From Usnea hakonensis (lineage: Eukaryota; Ascomycota; Lecanoromycetes; Lecanorales; Parmeliaceae), in the NCBI GenBank assembly GCA_013423325.1, contig BLJB01000726.1, positions 1-10,812 on the forward strand: 10,812 nucleotides of DNA, in the 5' to 3' direction. The notes beneath the pieces were generated by a model. It was not told the origin of the DNA. It worked only from the letters and a program-made list of their open reading frames with translations, and did not search any database. A program made the translations under genes and the position numbers. This document shows, piece by piece, positions 1-10,412 of the stretch (positions within the stretch are counted from its first letter, which is position 1; each line of letters starts with the position of its first letter).

Positions 1-50
1 GAGGAGGAGGAGGAGGAGGAGGAGGAGGAGGAGGAGGAGGAGGAGGAGGA
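1..50 (+). repeat. GAG/GGA trinucleotide microsatellite
   Basis: About sixteen uninterrupted GAG units fill the start of the window and may continue beyond it. In the reading frame of the downstream open frame each unit is a Glu codon, so the repeat would encode a polyglutamate run inside an acidic protein. Perfect trinucleotide tracts of this kind vary in length by replication slippage without shifting the frame. Confidence 0.95.
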
Positions 51-351
51 TGGGGACGTGAACGGAAAGAAGGACGAAGGGCACAAGTCGAATAGGGAAT
101 GTGGAGCAAGGGCGAAGAAAGGAAAAGAGGCAGACGCTCATGGAAATTCTGTGGAAGAAGAAGATGATAAGCACAAGGCGATGGAAGAGATAGGAGGGAT
201 GGTTGAATATGACGATGAGGCTGATGGGGAAGGAGACACAGACGAAGATGATAGGCAAGAGGAGTCGGTGGAATATGACAGTGAAGCTGATGCGGAAGGA
301 GATACGGACGAAGATGTGGCAGATGCGACATATTATCGGGGGATGAATTGA
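1..351 (+). CDS. Acidic low-complexity protein, C-terminal part (5' end outside window)
   Basis: The frame is open from the first base to TGA at 349-351, giving 116 residues of an unknown protein that starts left of the window. It opens with about 16 Glu, passes through a Lys/Arg/Glu-rich stretch, and ends in an Asp/Glu-rich tail holding two copies of a 22-residue unit (VEYD-x-EAD-x-EGDTDED). I see no catalytic motif, zinc ligands or membrane segment; the tail looks disordered. The two repeat copies differ at seven bases over 48, four of them silent third-position changes, which favours real coding. Acidic tails like this occur in nuclear and chromatin-associated proteins, but nothing here assigns that role. 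The first ATG in the window (50-52) is in another frame, so no start can be proposed. The alternative is a chance open frame in purine-rich repeat DNA. Confidence 0.5.
   Translation, partial: EEEEEEEEEEEEEEEEDGDVNGKKDEGHKSNRECGARAKKGKEADAHGNSVEEEDDKHKAMEEIGGMVEYDDEADGEGDTDEDDRQEESVEYDSEADAEGDTDEDVADATYYRGMN
202..315 (+). repeat. Duplicated 22-codon acidic repeat
   Basis: Unit one runs 202-267. Unit two starts at 268 and matches through 315, with a 66-bp period that keeps the frame. Both encode VEYD-x-EAD-x-EGDTDED. Codon differences between the copies are mainly silent (GTT/GTG, GAG/GAA, GAC/GAT, ACA/ACG), with two replacements (Asp/Ser and Gly/Ala). Confidence 0.85.
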
Positions 352-505
352 GACAGAGGATTCAAATTACTTTGCACTGGACCATAGATAATGATATTGA
401 AGCTTTGTCTTGTGTTTGCATGGCAAAGGATTCAACAGTTGAAAGAGTGAGTACCTTATGTTGTTGTACTTTAGGCTCTTCTGGCCCTATGAAATATCTG
501 GGCAA

Positions 506-598
506 GAGGGTTGGTAAAAAAAAAAAAATGGCCACGCCAAATTAGTCTCTCCGCGGTAAATTAATTAGCGTGGCCATGTTTTTTTTTTACCAACCCTC
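506..598. mobile_element. MITE-like 93-bp inverted-repeat element
   Basis: The left arm (506-537) and right arm (568-598) are inverted copies. Ten bases GAGGGTTGGT pair with ACCAACCCTC, an A-run of 13 pairs with a T-run of 10, and ATGGCCACGC pairs with GCGTGGCCAT. Over 31-32 bp the arms differ by one indel and one mismatch. The core of about 30 bp is AT-rich apart from a central CCGCGG. The direct repeat GGCAA abuts both ends (501-505 and 599-603), as a target-site duplication would. There is no room for a transposase, so any movement would depend on an enzyme made elsewhere. I do not recognise the family. It could instead be a strong hairpin acting in RNA 3'-end formation, but the flanking repeats favour insertion. 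Confidence 0.6.
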
Positions 599-899
599 GG
601 CAAGTAGAAACGAACTGAGCTAGCCGTAATAAGAATAAGCTTACTGGTCAGAGTCGTAGTAACCAATAAGTCTCTCGTCTTGGTCTTCAGCTATTCACTC
701 CTTAATGCTTCAATCTGATGCGCTGAATCATTCAAAGGCACGTAAGAGCGTTTGCCTTCTCCTTATAGTTCTACAAAGCCAGCGCCATCAGTCTGCCAGC
801 TGGCTCATTCCCTTTGGCTACCCGATGCCAGACTGCCCTGCAATACATATGTACGACCATCATTACGGTATGGCAGATGCAGGCCCCTGCGCTTGACAT

Positions 900-1002
900 C
901 CAATCAGTCGTGAGGCCACCCTAGAAAATTCTGCTGATCAGGGCGTGGCAATCTTTTTTACGCTCGGAGCACAAGCTGCGCGAAGCGTCCAATCAGTCCA
1001 AT
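900..1002 (+). promoter_or_regulatory. CCAAT boxes upstream of the RBR gene
   Basis: CCAATCAGTC occurs identically at 900-909 and 989-998, and a third CCAAT follows at 998-1002, overlapping the second copy by one base. They lie about 30-135 bp upstream of the start codon at 1033. CCAAT is the binding site of the fungal HAP/CBF complex (family knowledge); that it works here is inference. Confidence 0.45.
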
Positions 1003-1032
1003 TGAAATCGCTCTAGCTTTGGGCAGCTTAAC

Positions 1033-3437
1033 ATGTCCGTCGCCACTACAATACACGCATCTTCACACCACCGTCGTCAGCGCAATCCAAACCCCTTTTC
1101 GCAGCCTTTACGCTACCAAACGTATCAAGGTCGTTCGAGTTATACTATCTCAGATACTCGCGAAGGTGCGGAGCGATTAGTTGCGCGTGGATTGGGACGG
1201 GTCCGTGCTGAACCCCGCAGAAATCCTGTAGAGGAACGTCGGTCAAACTCCAAGGGGGCGATGACCTCTCATGCTTCTCGAAGAACGTATTCAACCCTTA
1301 AAACAGATGCCAGAGAGACGCCTGTGAAAGAGCCAAGGGTCCTAGTTCGAGAAGTGAGGAGGAGGTCTGATACGGAACATCGGCACCATCACCGCAGATC
1401 TGAGAAGGAGGATGCTAAGGAAGACGAAAAAGTCTTTGTCTATAAGGTGCACAAGGCGAGGGAGGAAGAAGTGGATCGATCCAGGCCCAGCACGGCACGG
1501 AGATCTACCACGAACGCTGGCGAAGTGAGTAGGACGAGGCATGAGAAGCAGCGAACAGGGGACGGAGAGTTGCAAAGGAAGCACTCTGAGAGAAGGACGT
1601 CTCATTACCAGGAAAGAGTCCATGCGCCGTTACGTCGCGAATCGCGGTCTATCGCTGATCATGCCCCGAAGAGCAGCAGAGATCGGGCGCCGGTTACAAG
1701 GTAGATACAAATCACCGGCGGCTTACGTTCCGGCTGCTAAATTTTTGTGCAACAGAAGCGCGTCTGTCCGCGAGACTATCAGTACATCGTTCTTCGGAGC
1801 TCCTCTGAAGCGAAGTCAGTCATCTGCCCGTCAAGCGCGACCGCTATCATTTCCCCAACCCACGTCACCACCTGTGCGCGAGAAGTTGGAGCGAGCGCCC
1901 TCAACTACGCGAGGAACCAGACCAGCTGCTCGACCATCTAGCATCTTCGGCTCGATATTTGGGCACTCTACACCAGCTAAGCCGGCCGCACCAGCCAGAC
2001 CGCGCAAGCCAGAGCGACAGTAAGCTTCCTACGGATCGGAATCTCTAGACTTCTGCTAACGCATACCCTAACAGAGTAGAATGTATAACCTGCCTTTCTG
2101 ACGATGTTCCCATTTCCAAATCCGCCCTTCTACCCTGCAAACACCGCATGTGCAATACGTGCCTCCGTCGCATCTTCACCCTTTCTACAACCGACCCACA
2201 ACACATGCCTCCAACTTGCTGCACCAAAGAATGTATCAACCTGAAACACGTCGACAAACTCTTTGACATCAGTTTCAAGAAAAAATGGAACCGCAAGTAC
2301 CACGAATACACCACCAAAAACCGCATCTACTGTCCCGCCAGAGGTTGCGGCTCATGGATCAAGCCTGCACATATACGTGTCGATACCAGCGGTGGGGCAA
2401 ACGGGGGCAGGAAGTTTGGCAAATGCCAGAGGTGCAGAATGAAAGTCTGCTGCACCTGCAACAACAAATGGCACTCGAGCCGCGAATGTCCCAAAGACGC
2501 CGCGACGCAGGAATTCATCAAGGTCGCCAAGGAAGAAGGCTGGCAGCGCTGCTTCAACTGCTCCGCCACAGTCGAGCTCAAGGAAGGCTGCAACCACATG
2601 ACGTGCCGCTGCCGCGCCGAGTTCTGCATGATCTGCGGCCTCAAGTGGAAGACGTGCGATTGCCCTTGGTTCAACTACGAAGCCGTCGAAGCCGACCGCC
2701 TCGCCCACATGAACGTGCCCCAGGCTCGCAGAGTGCCCATCGCGAACAACAACCCCAACAACCCCAACCCAGCGCGCGGCTATCAAGAAGAGCTCGACCG
2801 GCGACGCGAGCAGGAATTAAGAGACGAGGCGCTGGCAAGACGCATCCAGATCCTCGGCCTCGACGGCGAAGCCGAATTCATCCACCTCGACAACCCGGCC
2901 CCCAACATCAACCCCTACCATAACAACAACCGCGACTGGATCCGCCTCGCCGAAGCCCTCTCGGGCGCTTACAACCCGCTTTTCCCCCAAGATGCCTTAC
3001 CCCAGCACAATCCACCGCAGCCACAACCACAGCCCCAACATCGCCAATCACCCCCTCCGGAACCAGCAAGGCCGAGACTGCAGCAACAACAGCCCCTGGA
3101 CCCCATCCTCCGACAGAATTCCACAACGTCAAGACGCTACGTTAATAATAATTCTAATAACCATAACAATACACGCCGTTCAAACGCTCTCGCTGGCGGA
3201 AGAGTCGTTCCCAGGAGGGCGGGTGCTGGTCTGGAAAATGAAGCCGCGAGACAGGGATCGAGGGGCGGTGGCGCGGCGGGGGAGATGAGTGGCGCGGTGA
3301 GAGAGAGACCGAGGACCAGTGGGCCCGTGGGCGAGAGAAGACAGATGAGAGAGAGTCTCTTGGCGGGCATTGGGGAAGGCATGATGGGAGAGGCGAGGGT
3401 GGCGGAGTGGATGAGGCATGTCGAACCGCTTGTTTGA
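1033..3437 (+). CDS. RBR (RING-IBR-RING) E3 ubiquitin ligase, 3 exons
   Basis: Putative RBR-type ubiquitin ligase, a family that passes ubiquitin from an E2 to a RING2 cysteine and then to the substrate; substrate unknown. Coding exons are 1033-1700, 1756-2019 and 2075-3437, giving 764 residues. ATG at 1033 has A at -3. Residues 1-311 are basic, Ser/Arg-rich and probably disordered. RING1 spans about 314-364, with ligands visible at C314, C317, C332, H334, C337, C340, C359/C360 and C364. The IBR spans about 397-449 (C397, C402, C428, C431, C436/C437, C439, H444, C449). RING2 spans about 470-507 (C470, C473, C488, C490, C495, C498); C483 in GCNHMTC is the expected catalytic cysteine. A charged helix follows at about 548-569. 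The rest is Pro/Gln/Asn- then Gly/Arg-rich, closing with a short VAEWMRHVEPLV tail. All expected zinc ligands appear intact. No transmembrane segment is seen. It converges on FAS1 and shows no functional link to it. Domain call firm; ligase activity inferred. Confidence 0.9.
1701..1755 (+). other. RBR intron 1 (55 bp, phase 2)
   Basis: Donor GTAGAT is at 1701, a branch-like TGCTAAA at 1735-1741 is followed by a T-run, and acceptor CAG ends at 1755. Splicing rejoins the split Arg codon (AG + A) and continues into SASVRET. If retained, TAG at 1702-1704 stops translation at once, and the downstream exon is open only in a different frame, so an intron is needed here. Confidence 0.85.
2020..2074 (+). 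other. RBR intron 2 (55 bp, phase 2)
   Basis: Donor GTAAGC is at 2020, the canonical branch TGCTAAC at 2054-2060, and acceptor CAG ends at 2074. Joining CA + A gives Gln and leads directly into VECITC, the first RING1 ligands. Without splicing, TAA at 2021-2023 ends the frame just before the RING. Confidence 0.92.
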
Positions 3438-3935
3438 GGGCGGGCGAGGCAGAGCGGCTGACTACCCTATTTAGCTGTTTTGTGGATTGACTAAGTACCT
3501 ATGTGAGAGAGAGAGATGGGGTTGTTCTATATTCTTGATGTATCTTATCTATGTCCATCTTCTCTTTTATCTTCATCTTTCATCTTATCGGAAAGGAAGG
3601 GAAGGGGGCTTGATGGGGGAAGAGAGAGGTGATGTGTTTGTGTGTATACCTATATAAGGTAATTATATTTGTGTAATCAATCCAGCTGAGCTGAGCTTAT
3701 AGCTTGATCATCTACCTTAGCTATAATTCGTATAGTAAGATTATGTATATACCATTACGACGGATGTCTATGTAGTGCTAGGAGCTGTATGTATGAGAAG
3801 CACCAAAAAAGCAATGACCCTTTTCCTTCTATCGTATTGCCTGCTTCATGTTTTCCCGAAACCACCCTACGACGCCTGTCCCCGAGCGCCCTGGCTTTTT
3901 AATTTCTTTCGCAATCATGTATCCTACACGGCTTC
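3438..3935. other. Intergenic spacer between convergent RBR and FAS1 genes
   Basis: This 498-bp region must contain the 3' ends of both genes. It includes a (GA)6 tract at 3505-3516 and a pyrimidine-rich stretch around 3536-3590, and is AT-rich near 3655-3780. No AATAAA was seen on the plus strand for the RBR gene. An ATTAAA-like hexamer on the minus strand at 3898-3903, about 35 bp after the FAS1 stop, could serve FAS1 polyadenylation. No gene is supported. Confidence 0.6.
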
Positions 3936-6900
3936 CTAATCACCATTGACAAGAACCTGACTCTGGCTCCTCGCCCTCGCGGGCGTAGCCTCATTACTGC
4001 TATTCTCATACTTCTCCCAATTCGCCAGCACGTTTCCGATTCGCGGACTGTTCGTCAACTTGTAAACTTCCTCGAAATACTCTTTTGAGATCTCAAAGGG
4101 TTTGGCCGTCACGTTGGGGATGTATTTCCCTACCAACTTGCTAGGATCGATGGTGGTCCGGTTGATCTTCTTTAACAAGAAGGATCTGAAAGGTTTCACG
4201 CCAGAACGTAGGAAGGTGCTGTGGAAGGGCACGTCGATGCCCTTAAGAGGGATGGTGGCGAAGCCGCGTTGCAGATCAAGGGGTTGGGGTTTTGAAGAGG
4301 TTTGGGCGGCGCATTCACGGATGATCTCAACGAGCCGAGCTTTGACGTCGTCCAGGGAGAGGGTTTCGATGAGGGAGTTGATATCAACTCTTTGTGCTTT
4401 GAGGAAGTTGGTAACATTTGTTAAGCAGTCGAGAGCACGGAGCTAGAGACGTAGTCAGTAAGAGACGGCAATGTTTAGAAGGTCAAGTAAACTTACATCA
4501 CCAGCGCAGACGTATTGCATGTTTGCAACATTGTAGTTGACAATTTCCAAAAGCCAATTAGTTTCTTCTGCAATATTCTCAACCACGTATTGTAGCGCTT
4601 GCTCATTGAAAGTCTTGGAGATTCGACTGGGATTCACTGCACACATGGAATAATTGGAGCGACCAGTTTCGTCTCGTTCCACTGCGACTTGCATGGTGAG
4701 ACCGCGGTAAAAAACCACCGATACCAAGCTCTCAATCGGCATGACTTCTGCAAGGGCGGCCAATGCAGAGTATTCCCCAAGCGAGTGCCCTGCGAAGCTA
4801 CTGTCTCTCTGTACAAGACCTTTGGAGCGCATATCTTCGAAGCTGGCCTTCTCCATCAGAGTCAATGCGGGCTGGGTAAATTGAGTAGCAGAGAGGAGAC
4901 CAGTGGGTGAGCGGTAGGTGTACGAAGTGGTATTCTGATCAACCTCTTTGAAGATCTTTTCTGACTTGATGGAGCCGTCCGCATTGACAGACTCAAAGGT
5001 CATCGACATGTAATTTTCGCGGATTGCTTTACCACGAGGACCGCCAAAATGTATGGTGAGCTCTTTCGGATTGTTCTTGACTATGTCGGTGATCGAGAAA
5101 CCGTAATTCTCCATGAAGTGAGCGTCAGCACGGTCCCATACTTCCTTGGCTACTGGGCTGCTTCCGTATAGTTCCATGCCCATGCCTTGTTCTTGTGAAC
5201 CTTGTCCCGTGAAGACGTATGACGAGACTGGCTGCTCGACTTCAGCCTCTCCATCAAGGACTTTGGCCTCTGTCTCCTTGTTGCTTGCTTCAACTTTGAT
5301 GATCTTACGACCTGACACCATTCCCACGTGCTGGAGCTTGACCTCGATGTCGTCGTTGGGCAAGACCATTCCAACCATGTTACAATGAAAGCTTCGGACG
5401 CGACCGATATTATTTTCGGCAGCCCATGTCTCGACTAAGCTACGGACAGCAGCACTGGTGTACATGCCGTGCGTAATTGTGCCTGGTAGGTTTGCGTAAC
5501 TTGAAAAGACGCGAGAAACATGGATTGGGTTGTAATCTCCAGATACACGGGCATATGTTTCGTTCGAGGAAGGAGCTCGTAGGATAAGAGGGGTCTTTCC
5601 GCTAAGAGGGATTGGGTTCTCAAAGTTAATAGGCTGCTCGATCGATGAACCATATCGCTGAAGATAGTCGATGACGGGATTTCCATGCGAGACACCGGCC
5701 TGGTAGTCAACTGAAGCAACCTGTATTACCTCCTTGCTTGGCAGCTCCAGTAAGACTTCTCCGAGTGTCTCGACTGAACTGAAGACTGTCTTATTCTTGA
5801 AGTGAACCAGCGTCTGCAGACGAAACGTCAATGTCTGGTTCAACAGCCCAATATCAGGCTCATCCACGTTGAACCATTCTTTGGAGCGTAAGACAGCCAC
5901 GTCTTTCGACGAGCTTAGATGAAGCTGCATAGGCACTTCGTCCTTACGCTCAAACGTGTTGCCAAAGTCTGAGTACGCACCACGGTACAGGAATTGGGTC
6001 GTTACTACCATCACAGGTTTGCCATTACGCTTGATTGTTCCGCAGACTTCGACCTTCTTCCCAGAATCCTGATTGATGACAGCATTGATCAGAGCAGTCG
6101 TTTCCACGATATCGCCTTTCTTCAAAGGCTCTGCGCCGGGAATCATGCGGAATCCATTAGAAAGATGTACCAACTTCAGAAGGTCACCATCGATTGATCG
6201 AGGAAAAATGGGCTTAGTGATCGCTTTCCAGCCTACGACGATAGCAAAATCCATGGGGGCAAAGACTTCTTTTCCAGGTCTGTCAACGAATGCTTCTCCA
6301 GTGTTGCCAACAGCATGAACAAAGTCCGCGATCTTTTGGCTAGTCACAGTAGCTCGACCCCCTTCGAATGTGCTTGTGGCAGGAGTCTCGAAGGGAACTT
6401 TCTCGTTCCCAAACCAGATGCGGTAGTAGAATTCCTTGATGCGGTCATTTCGACCCTGCATCACCTCACGAATAGGAGCATAACCAGCTTCAGGATGGTA
6501 TGTGAACTTCAAGGGCAATGGTACCGCCTTCCCCTCTGCTGTCCTTTCCTCGAAAAGATTGACAATGATCTCTTTTTGGTTAGTCATGATGACTTCCACA
6601 CTTTTGACCATCTTGCCAGAATGGGAGACCTCCTTTACATCGATGATTGTCCTCACCGGGTCTTTCGGATGCAGTATTTCAACGAGCATCCCTTTGGTCG
6701 GTGCAAAGATCCTTTGGAAAGGATTGGTTTGGAATCTTTGATCCTGCACGAAAATCTCTGTAGTAAACATAGCGTATCTCCAGGAATATGCCTTTCCCGC
6801 GAGAAGGTGCATCCACGATTCCAGATCAGGGAGTACGGCATTGGGCGCAGATGAAAGACGATAGCTCACGCGCTCGTCGTCTTGCGAGATCGTGATACCA

Positions 6901-9900
6901 TTCGCATCTTCGTCAACGCCGTCATCGAGGAGTAGCTGTCCACCAAAGTATTCAACGACCGGAATTGCAGATTCTCTGCTTCCATACACATCTCTCGTAA
7001 GACCTTTGATGTGATCATTGTGAATACCGTCGAGGATATCTTTAATGGGCTCATCAATTGTATTGGAGTACTTTGCAGCAGTCGGGCCTTGGAGAATACA
7101 GGTTCGCCCCACGTCTTGGTCTACGACAGCCACAAGATCTTCAGACTGCCAAAGAGAGTCTTTCTTGAAGAAGAATTCGAAATTCTCGTCCAGGCAAGGA
7201 ACGAATGGTACTGGCTTTTGACCGCGGCGTTGACACAAGAGCAGGAAATGCTGGACATCTTGGGCGTTGATCAATTGGTGGTTGGCCTCGGGATGAGCTC
7301 CGAGCACGTTATCGACAACACTGTAAGGCTTGTCCAACTCCGAATAGCTCTGGACCAAGGAGGATTTGCCAGGAGCTGTGGTGAACCTTTCCTCCAGTCT
7401 TCGAATAAAGTCTCCAGTCAGGCGCTCGAGAGATTGGTCGATCCAGCGGGATTCATGTTTGATGTACATAAGATCTACCATGCGCTTCAAGACTTCACCA
7501 TAGGTCATATCTTCGAGGTCTACGACCTGGCCGGAAGAGTTACGACCAAACCACACTTTCTGAAAGTCGTCGTTGAGCTTCTTGATTATATACTCACGTT
7601 GTTTCTTGAGTTCGGGAACGCGTTTTGCCTTGTCAAGGCTAAAGATTTTTTGATCCATCTCGGCCCAGAACTTGACACCTCTGGTTGCAAGCTTGTGGAT
7701 TGGCTCGCCCATTTCAGATCGTACCGTGATGACGCCACCAGCTGGACCTCTATAAGTTTTCTCCCATTGGCTGTCATCAACTCCTTCTGCTTCGGCGATA
7801 GCTTTCTTTGCATTCTTAGAAGTCTTTGCTTCCTTGGCAGTCATCATACGACTACCGAAGAGGCATCCATCGAAAGGCATCGGAGGAAACCCAAATTTCG
7901 ATGACCAACTTCCCGTCATGTATGGATAGGTGTCTTCAGAACCACCGAAGCCACTACCAGCAATCAAGATGAGATTGCCGCATTCTCGGATCCGGCCGTA
8001 CATTTGTAGTATGGGCTGGTGAAAATCTTCGAACGAATGATGGCCACCACCGCGTCCACCTGTCCATTGGAGTATAACAGGGAAGTGAGGATTCGATTGG
8101 GCGACGTTAATGACAGCTTGGATAGCTTCAACGGATCCAGGTTTGAAAGCAATGTGCTTGATACCGAGAGTCTCGATATACTCGTTGGCAATCTCGATTG
8201 ATGGTACGCCAGCTCCAATAGTCAGACCTTCAATGGGTACACCATCAGCGCGGAGTTGGCCGATCAAAGGGATCTGCCACGCCATGGCTCGGGGATTAAC
8301 GTATATGAGGTTGATTGTGATACCGCGACCAGCCGGAATATCATTTTCAATCTTCCTTAGAGCTTCTGTCATGGTCTTTGCGTTGTAGTACCCTCCTCCT
8401 GCAAGCTCAATCTGGTAACCTGCCCTCATGGTAGCTGCTACGAAGTCCCAAGGCACGGTACACGGAGTCATGCCAGCCACCATCACTGGAGGGAGACCGA
8501 GGAGTCTGCTCATTTTAGTGTCCACAAAAGTCTGTCCAACGGATGTCTTGACCAATTTTGGTCCATGCTCTTTGACCCAATCGACTGCGTACTTAACCGC
8601 ATGTTCCGAGTCTCGATCGAACAGCTCAGACTTGTATCCTACCCCGGAGTTTGTTCCATCAATTGGACCCGCAAGGATCACTCGCACTCCGGTGCCTTCC
8701 TTGATTCTGCTCGTCAACACACCAAGGCCGGAAATACCCCCAGGACCAAAATCGATAATATGTGTTGCTTTGGGGAAAACAGTTGCCTTACCCCAATTGA
8801 CAGGATCATGTGTTATCATTCGAACTAATGCTGGCACAATGTTGTCCTCTCCTTCTTGCCGAATATCCACCCCAGTAGCTGTATTATAGACCGGGATACC
8901 GAGTTCCTGAACGCTCATTTTAATGTTCTTGAGATCGTCTAGAATATGCTTGTAGGCTTCGGTGAGATATGTGCTATGGAATGGGGAGGTGATTGGTAGG
9001 AAGCGATTCACAAAGCGGCTCTTTCGCTCCGTGAATGGGATACGTGTTTGGTCAAGACCGGTAGGAGCCTTAACTTTTCGAAGGCGAAGGTTTAGTCCAT
9101 AGAGCGAGATGGGGGGCCCGGTGACAACGAAATTGCGAGCGCTATTATTGAGCGAAATGGCGATGTGGCGGTCTTGGGGCAGATGATGGTTAGTCGTATC
9201 AATGTGCTCCTGCAACGCAGATCTCGAGAGATCTCGGACGGATAACATTGGTGTAGGATTGCCCTCACTGTTGTCTATCGAGTCTTGCAATATCGAAGGA
9301 GCGAGAGATGTACGGGGATATGCCTGTTGACTTCGCGAACCAATCCAAAATAGAATCGTCAGGGCCTTCTTTGCAGCCCTCTCGTAGGATTCCCATGAGT
9401 CCGCCGATGCGACTGCGGCAGCTGTGACGATGCCTTGTGAATGACCAGTAGTACCAAGAACCTTCTGTCTAACGTCTCCTGGTGCCTGTCCCATCGCCTT
9501 ACAAGCAACTGCATAATGAGCAAGCTGCACAAGTCCGATCAGAGGCAAGCTGACTGGCGCAGATACAAGATAATCGGTGTCTGGTTGGGTATCTCTGTGA
9601 TGAAGCCATCGCATAATGTCGAGTCCCTTGGAGTAGAGCTTCTCGGCTCGTGAATCTCGGGACAGAGATTGGAGGAGCTCGGCTGATTCTTCGACCAGCT
9701 TCTCCACGAATGAAGGGTACGTGTTGTAAACTTCTCGGAGCTCATCAAAGTACTCCTCAATGTTGCCCTGACCTCCAAATATAGCATATATACTTGCTTC
9801 TTCATCCTCCGCAGCTCTCAGAAGTGCGGATAGATGGGGCTTAAGCGGTCGGTTCGCGGAAGCTCTCGCCGCATAATATGACTGTACGACCACGAGCTTC

Positions 9901-10274
9901 TTCTGAGCTATTCCAGGTAGTGAGACTGCCAAAGCATGCACATCATTTCCTTGCAAGAATACCCGCTCGAACTCGTTGAGGACGAGCTTGAGCACTTCGA
10001 CGAAGTCTTCACCATCGTCTACCGCTGCAGCAATATGACCGAGATAGCGTGCCACCAGCTCAGCCGCCGAGGACGGCTCATCATCCTGGGCAAGCTCGTC
10101 TGTGGGCTCTGGAAGCTTTGCTGTGAATCTGTCTTTCAGTTGGGAGGCGTAGAAATGTATTGCTGTGGGAACGAGCAGTGTGTGTTCGAGAGAGCCGTGT
10201 GAGAGGGAGAGGGGTCGGAGAGATTGTGAGGATCGAGGCGTTGATATGCCCGTTTGTGGATTCGTGCCGTACAT
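3936..10274 (-). CDS. FAS1: Fatty acid synthase beta subunit, 2 exons
   Basis: Beta subunit of the cytosolic fungal type I fatty acid synthase (alpha6-beta6), which builds palmitoyl/stearoyl-CoA from acetyl-CoA and malonyl-CoA using NADPH. Exons 10274-4497 and 4442-3936 give 2094 residues, normal for the family. Domains in order: acetyltransferase about 155-520 (GHSQG, Ser279; PFHS, His433); FMN enoyl reductase about 590-860 (PPVMVAGMTP at 595; GGRGGGHHSFEDFH around His745/746); hot-dog dehydratase about 1240-1680 (GDYNPIH, Asp1580 and His1585); malonyl/palmitoyl transferase from about 1685 (GQGSQ, GHSLGEY with Ser1831, and PFHS with His2000). All these motifs are intact. The start is the ATG of MYGTNPQTG, typical of these proteins, with AAT before it and an in-frame TAA upstream at 10359-10361; the open frame between lacks another ATG. 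FAS2, often a divergent neighbour, is not within the 538 bp seen upstream. Primary metabolism is most likely; a secondary-metabolite FAS is less so, as no cluster genes are visible. Confidence 0.97.
4443..4496 (-). other. FAS1 intron (54 bp, phase 0)
   Basis: On the minus strand the donor GTAAGT starts at 4496, right after YVCAGD. A branch motif TACTGAC lies at 4460-4454 and acceptor TAG ends at 4443. Exon 2 resumes with LRALDCL, the expected continuation of the transferase domain. Retention would add 13 residues and then stop, giving 1939 residues without His2000. Confidence 0.95.
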
Positions 10275-10412
10275 ATTTGCGAATACCGAGGGAAGGTCTC
10301 TAAACCGGCAGGTAGCTTCACAAAATAGTAATGTTAGCTCCGAGACACGCAAAGCGATTTAGAGGGTCCAAGGTGCGTGTTGACTTGTGTAAAGATTCTT
10401 TAGCTCCAGGTC

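Larger units (their letters stand above)
352..1032. other. Intergenic spacer with inverted-repeat element and promoter
   Basis: This 681-bp stretch lies between the acidic-protein stop and the RBR start codon. Short open frames exist on both strands, but none has plausible protein composition or a supported start. It holds the hairpin-forming element at 506-598 and, in its last 130 bp, CCAAT boxes expected of the RBR promoter. The part from about 605 to 895 shows nothing I can name. Confidence 0.7.

Noticed and set aside
705..896. A 63-codon open frame in the spacer
   Set aside because: It has no family motif, no promoter-like context and no splice partner; length and composition are compatible with chance.
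943..966. A GCGTGGC then T-run then CTCGG stretch resembling the right arm of the 506-598 element
   Set aside because: Only short blocks match and no paired left arm is visible, so a degraded second copy cannot be supported.
2285..2923. A 212-codon plus-strand frame overlapping the RBR exon 3
   Set aside because: It overlaps the zinc-ligand-bearing frame and is Arg/Gln/Pro/His-rich, as expected of an out-of-frame reading of this exon.
7011..7904. A 297-codon plus-strand open frame inside FAS1
   Set aside because: It lies wholly antisense to the enoyl reductase/dehydratase-linker part of FAS1, has no recognisable domain, and is explained by codon bias of the real minus-strand gene.
10275..10352. 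A 26-residue N-terminal extension of FAS1 beginning at 10352
   Set aside because: The codon at 10352-10350 is TTG, and the family's usual N-terminus begins at the MYG methionine at 10274.
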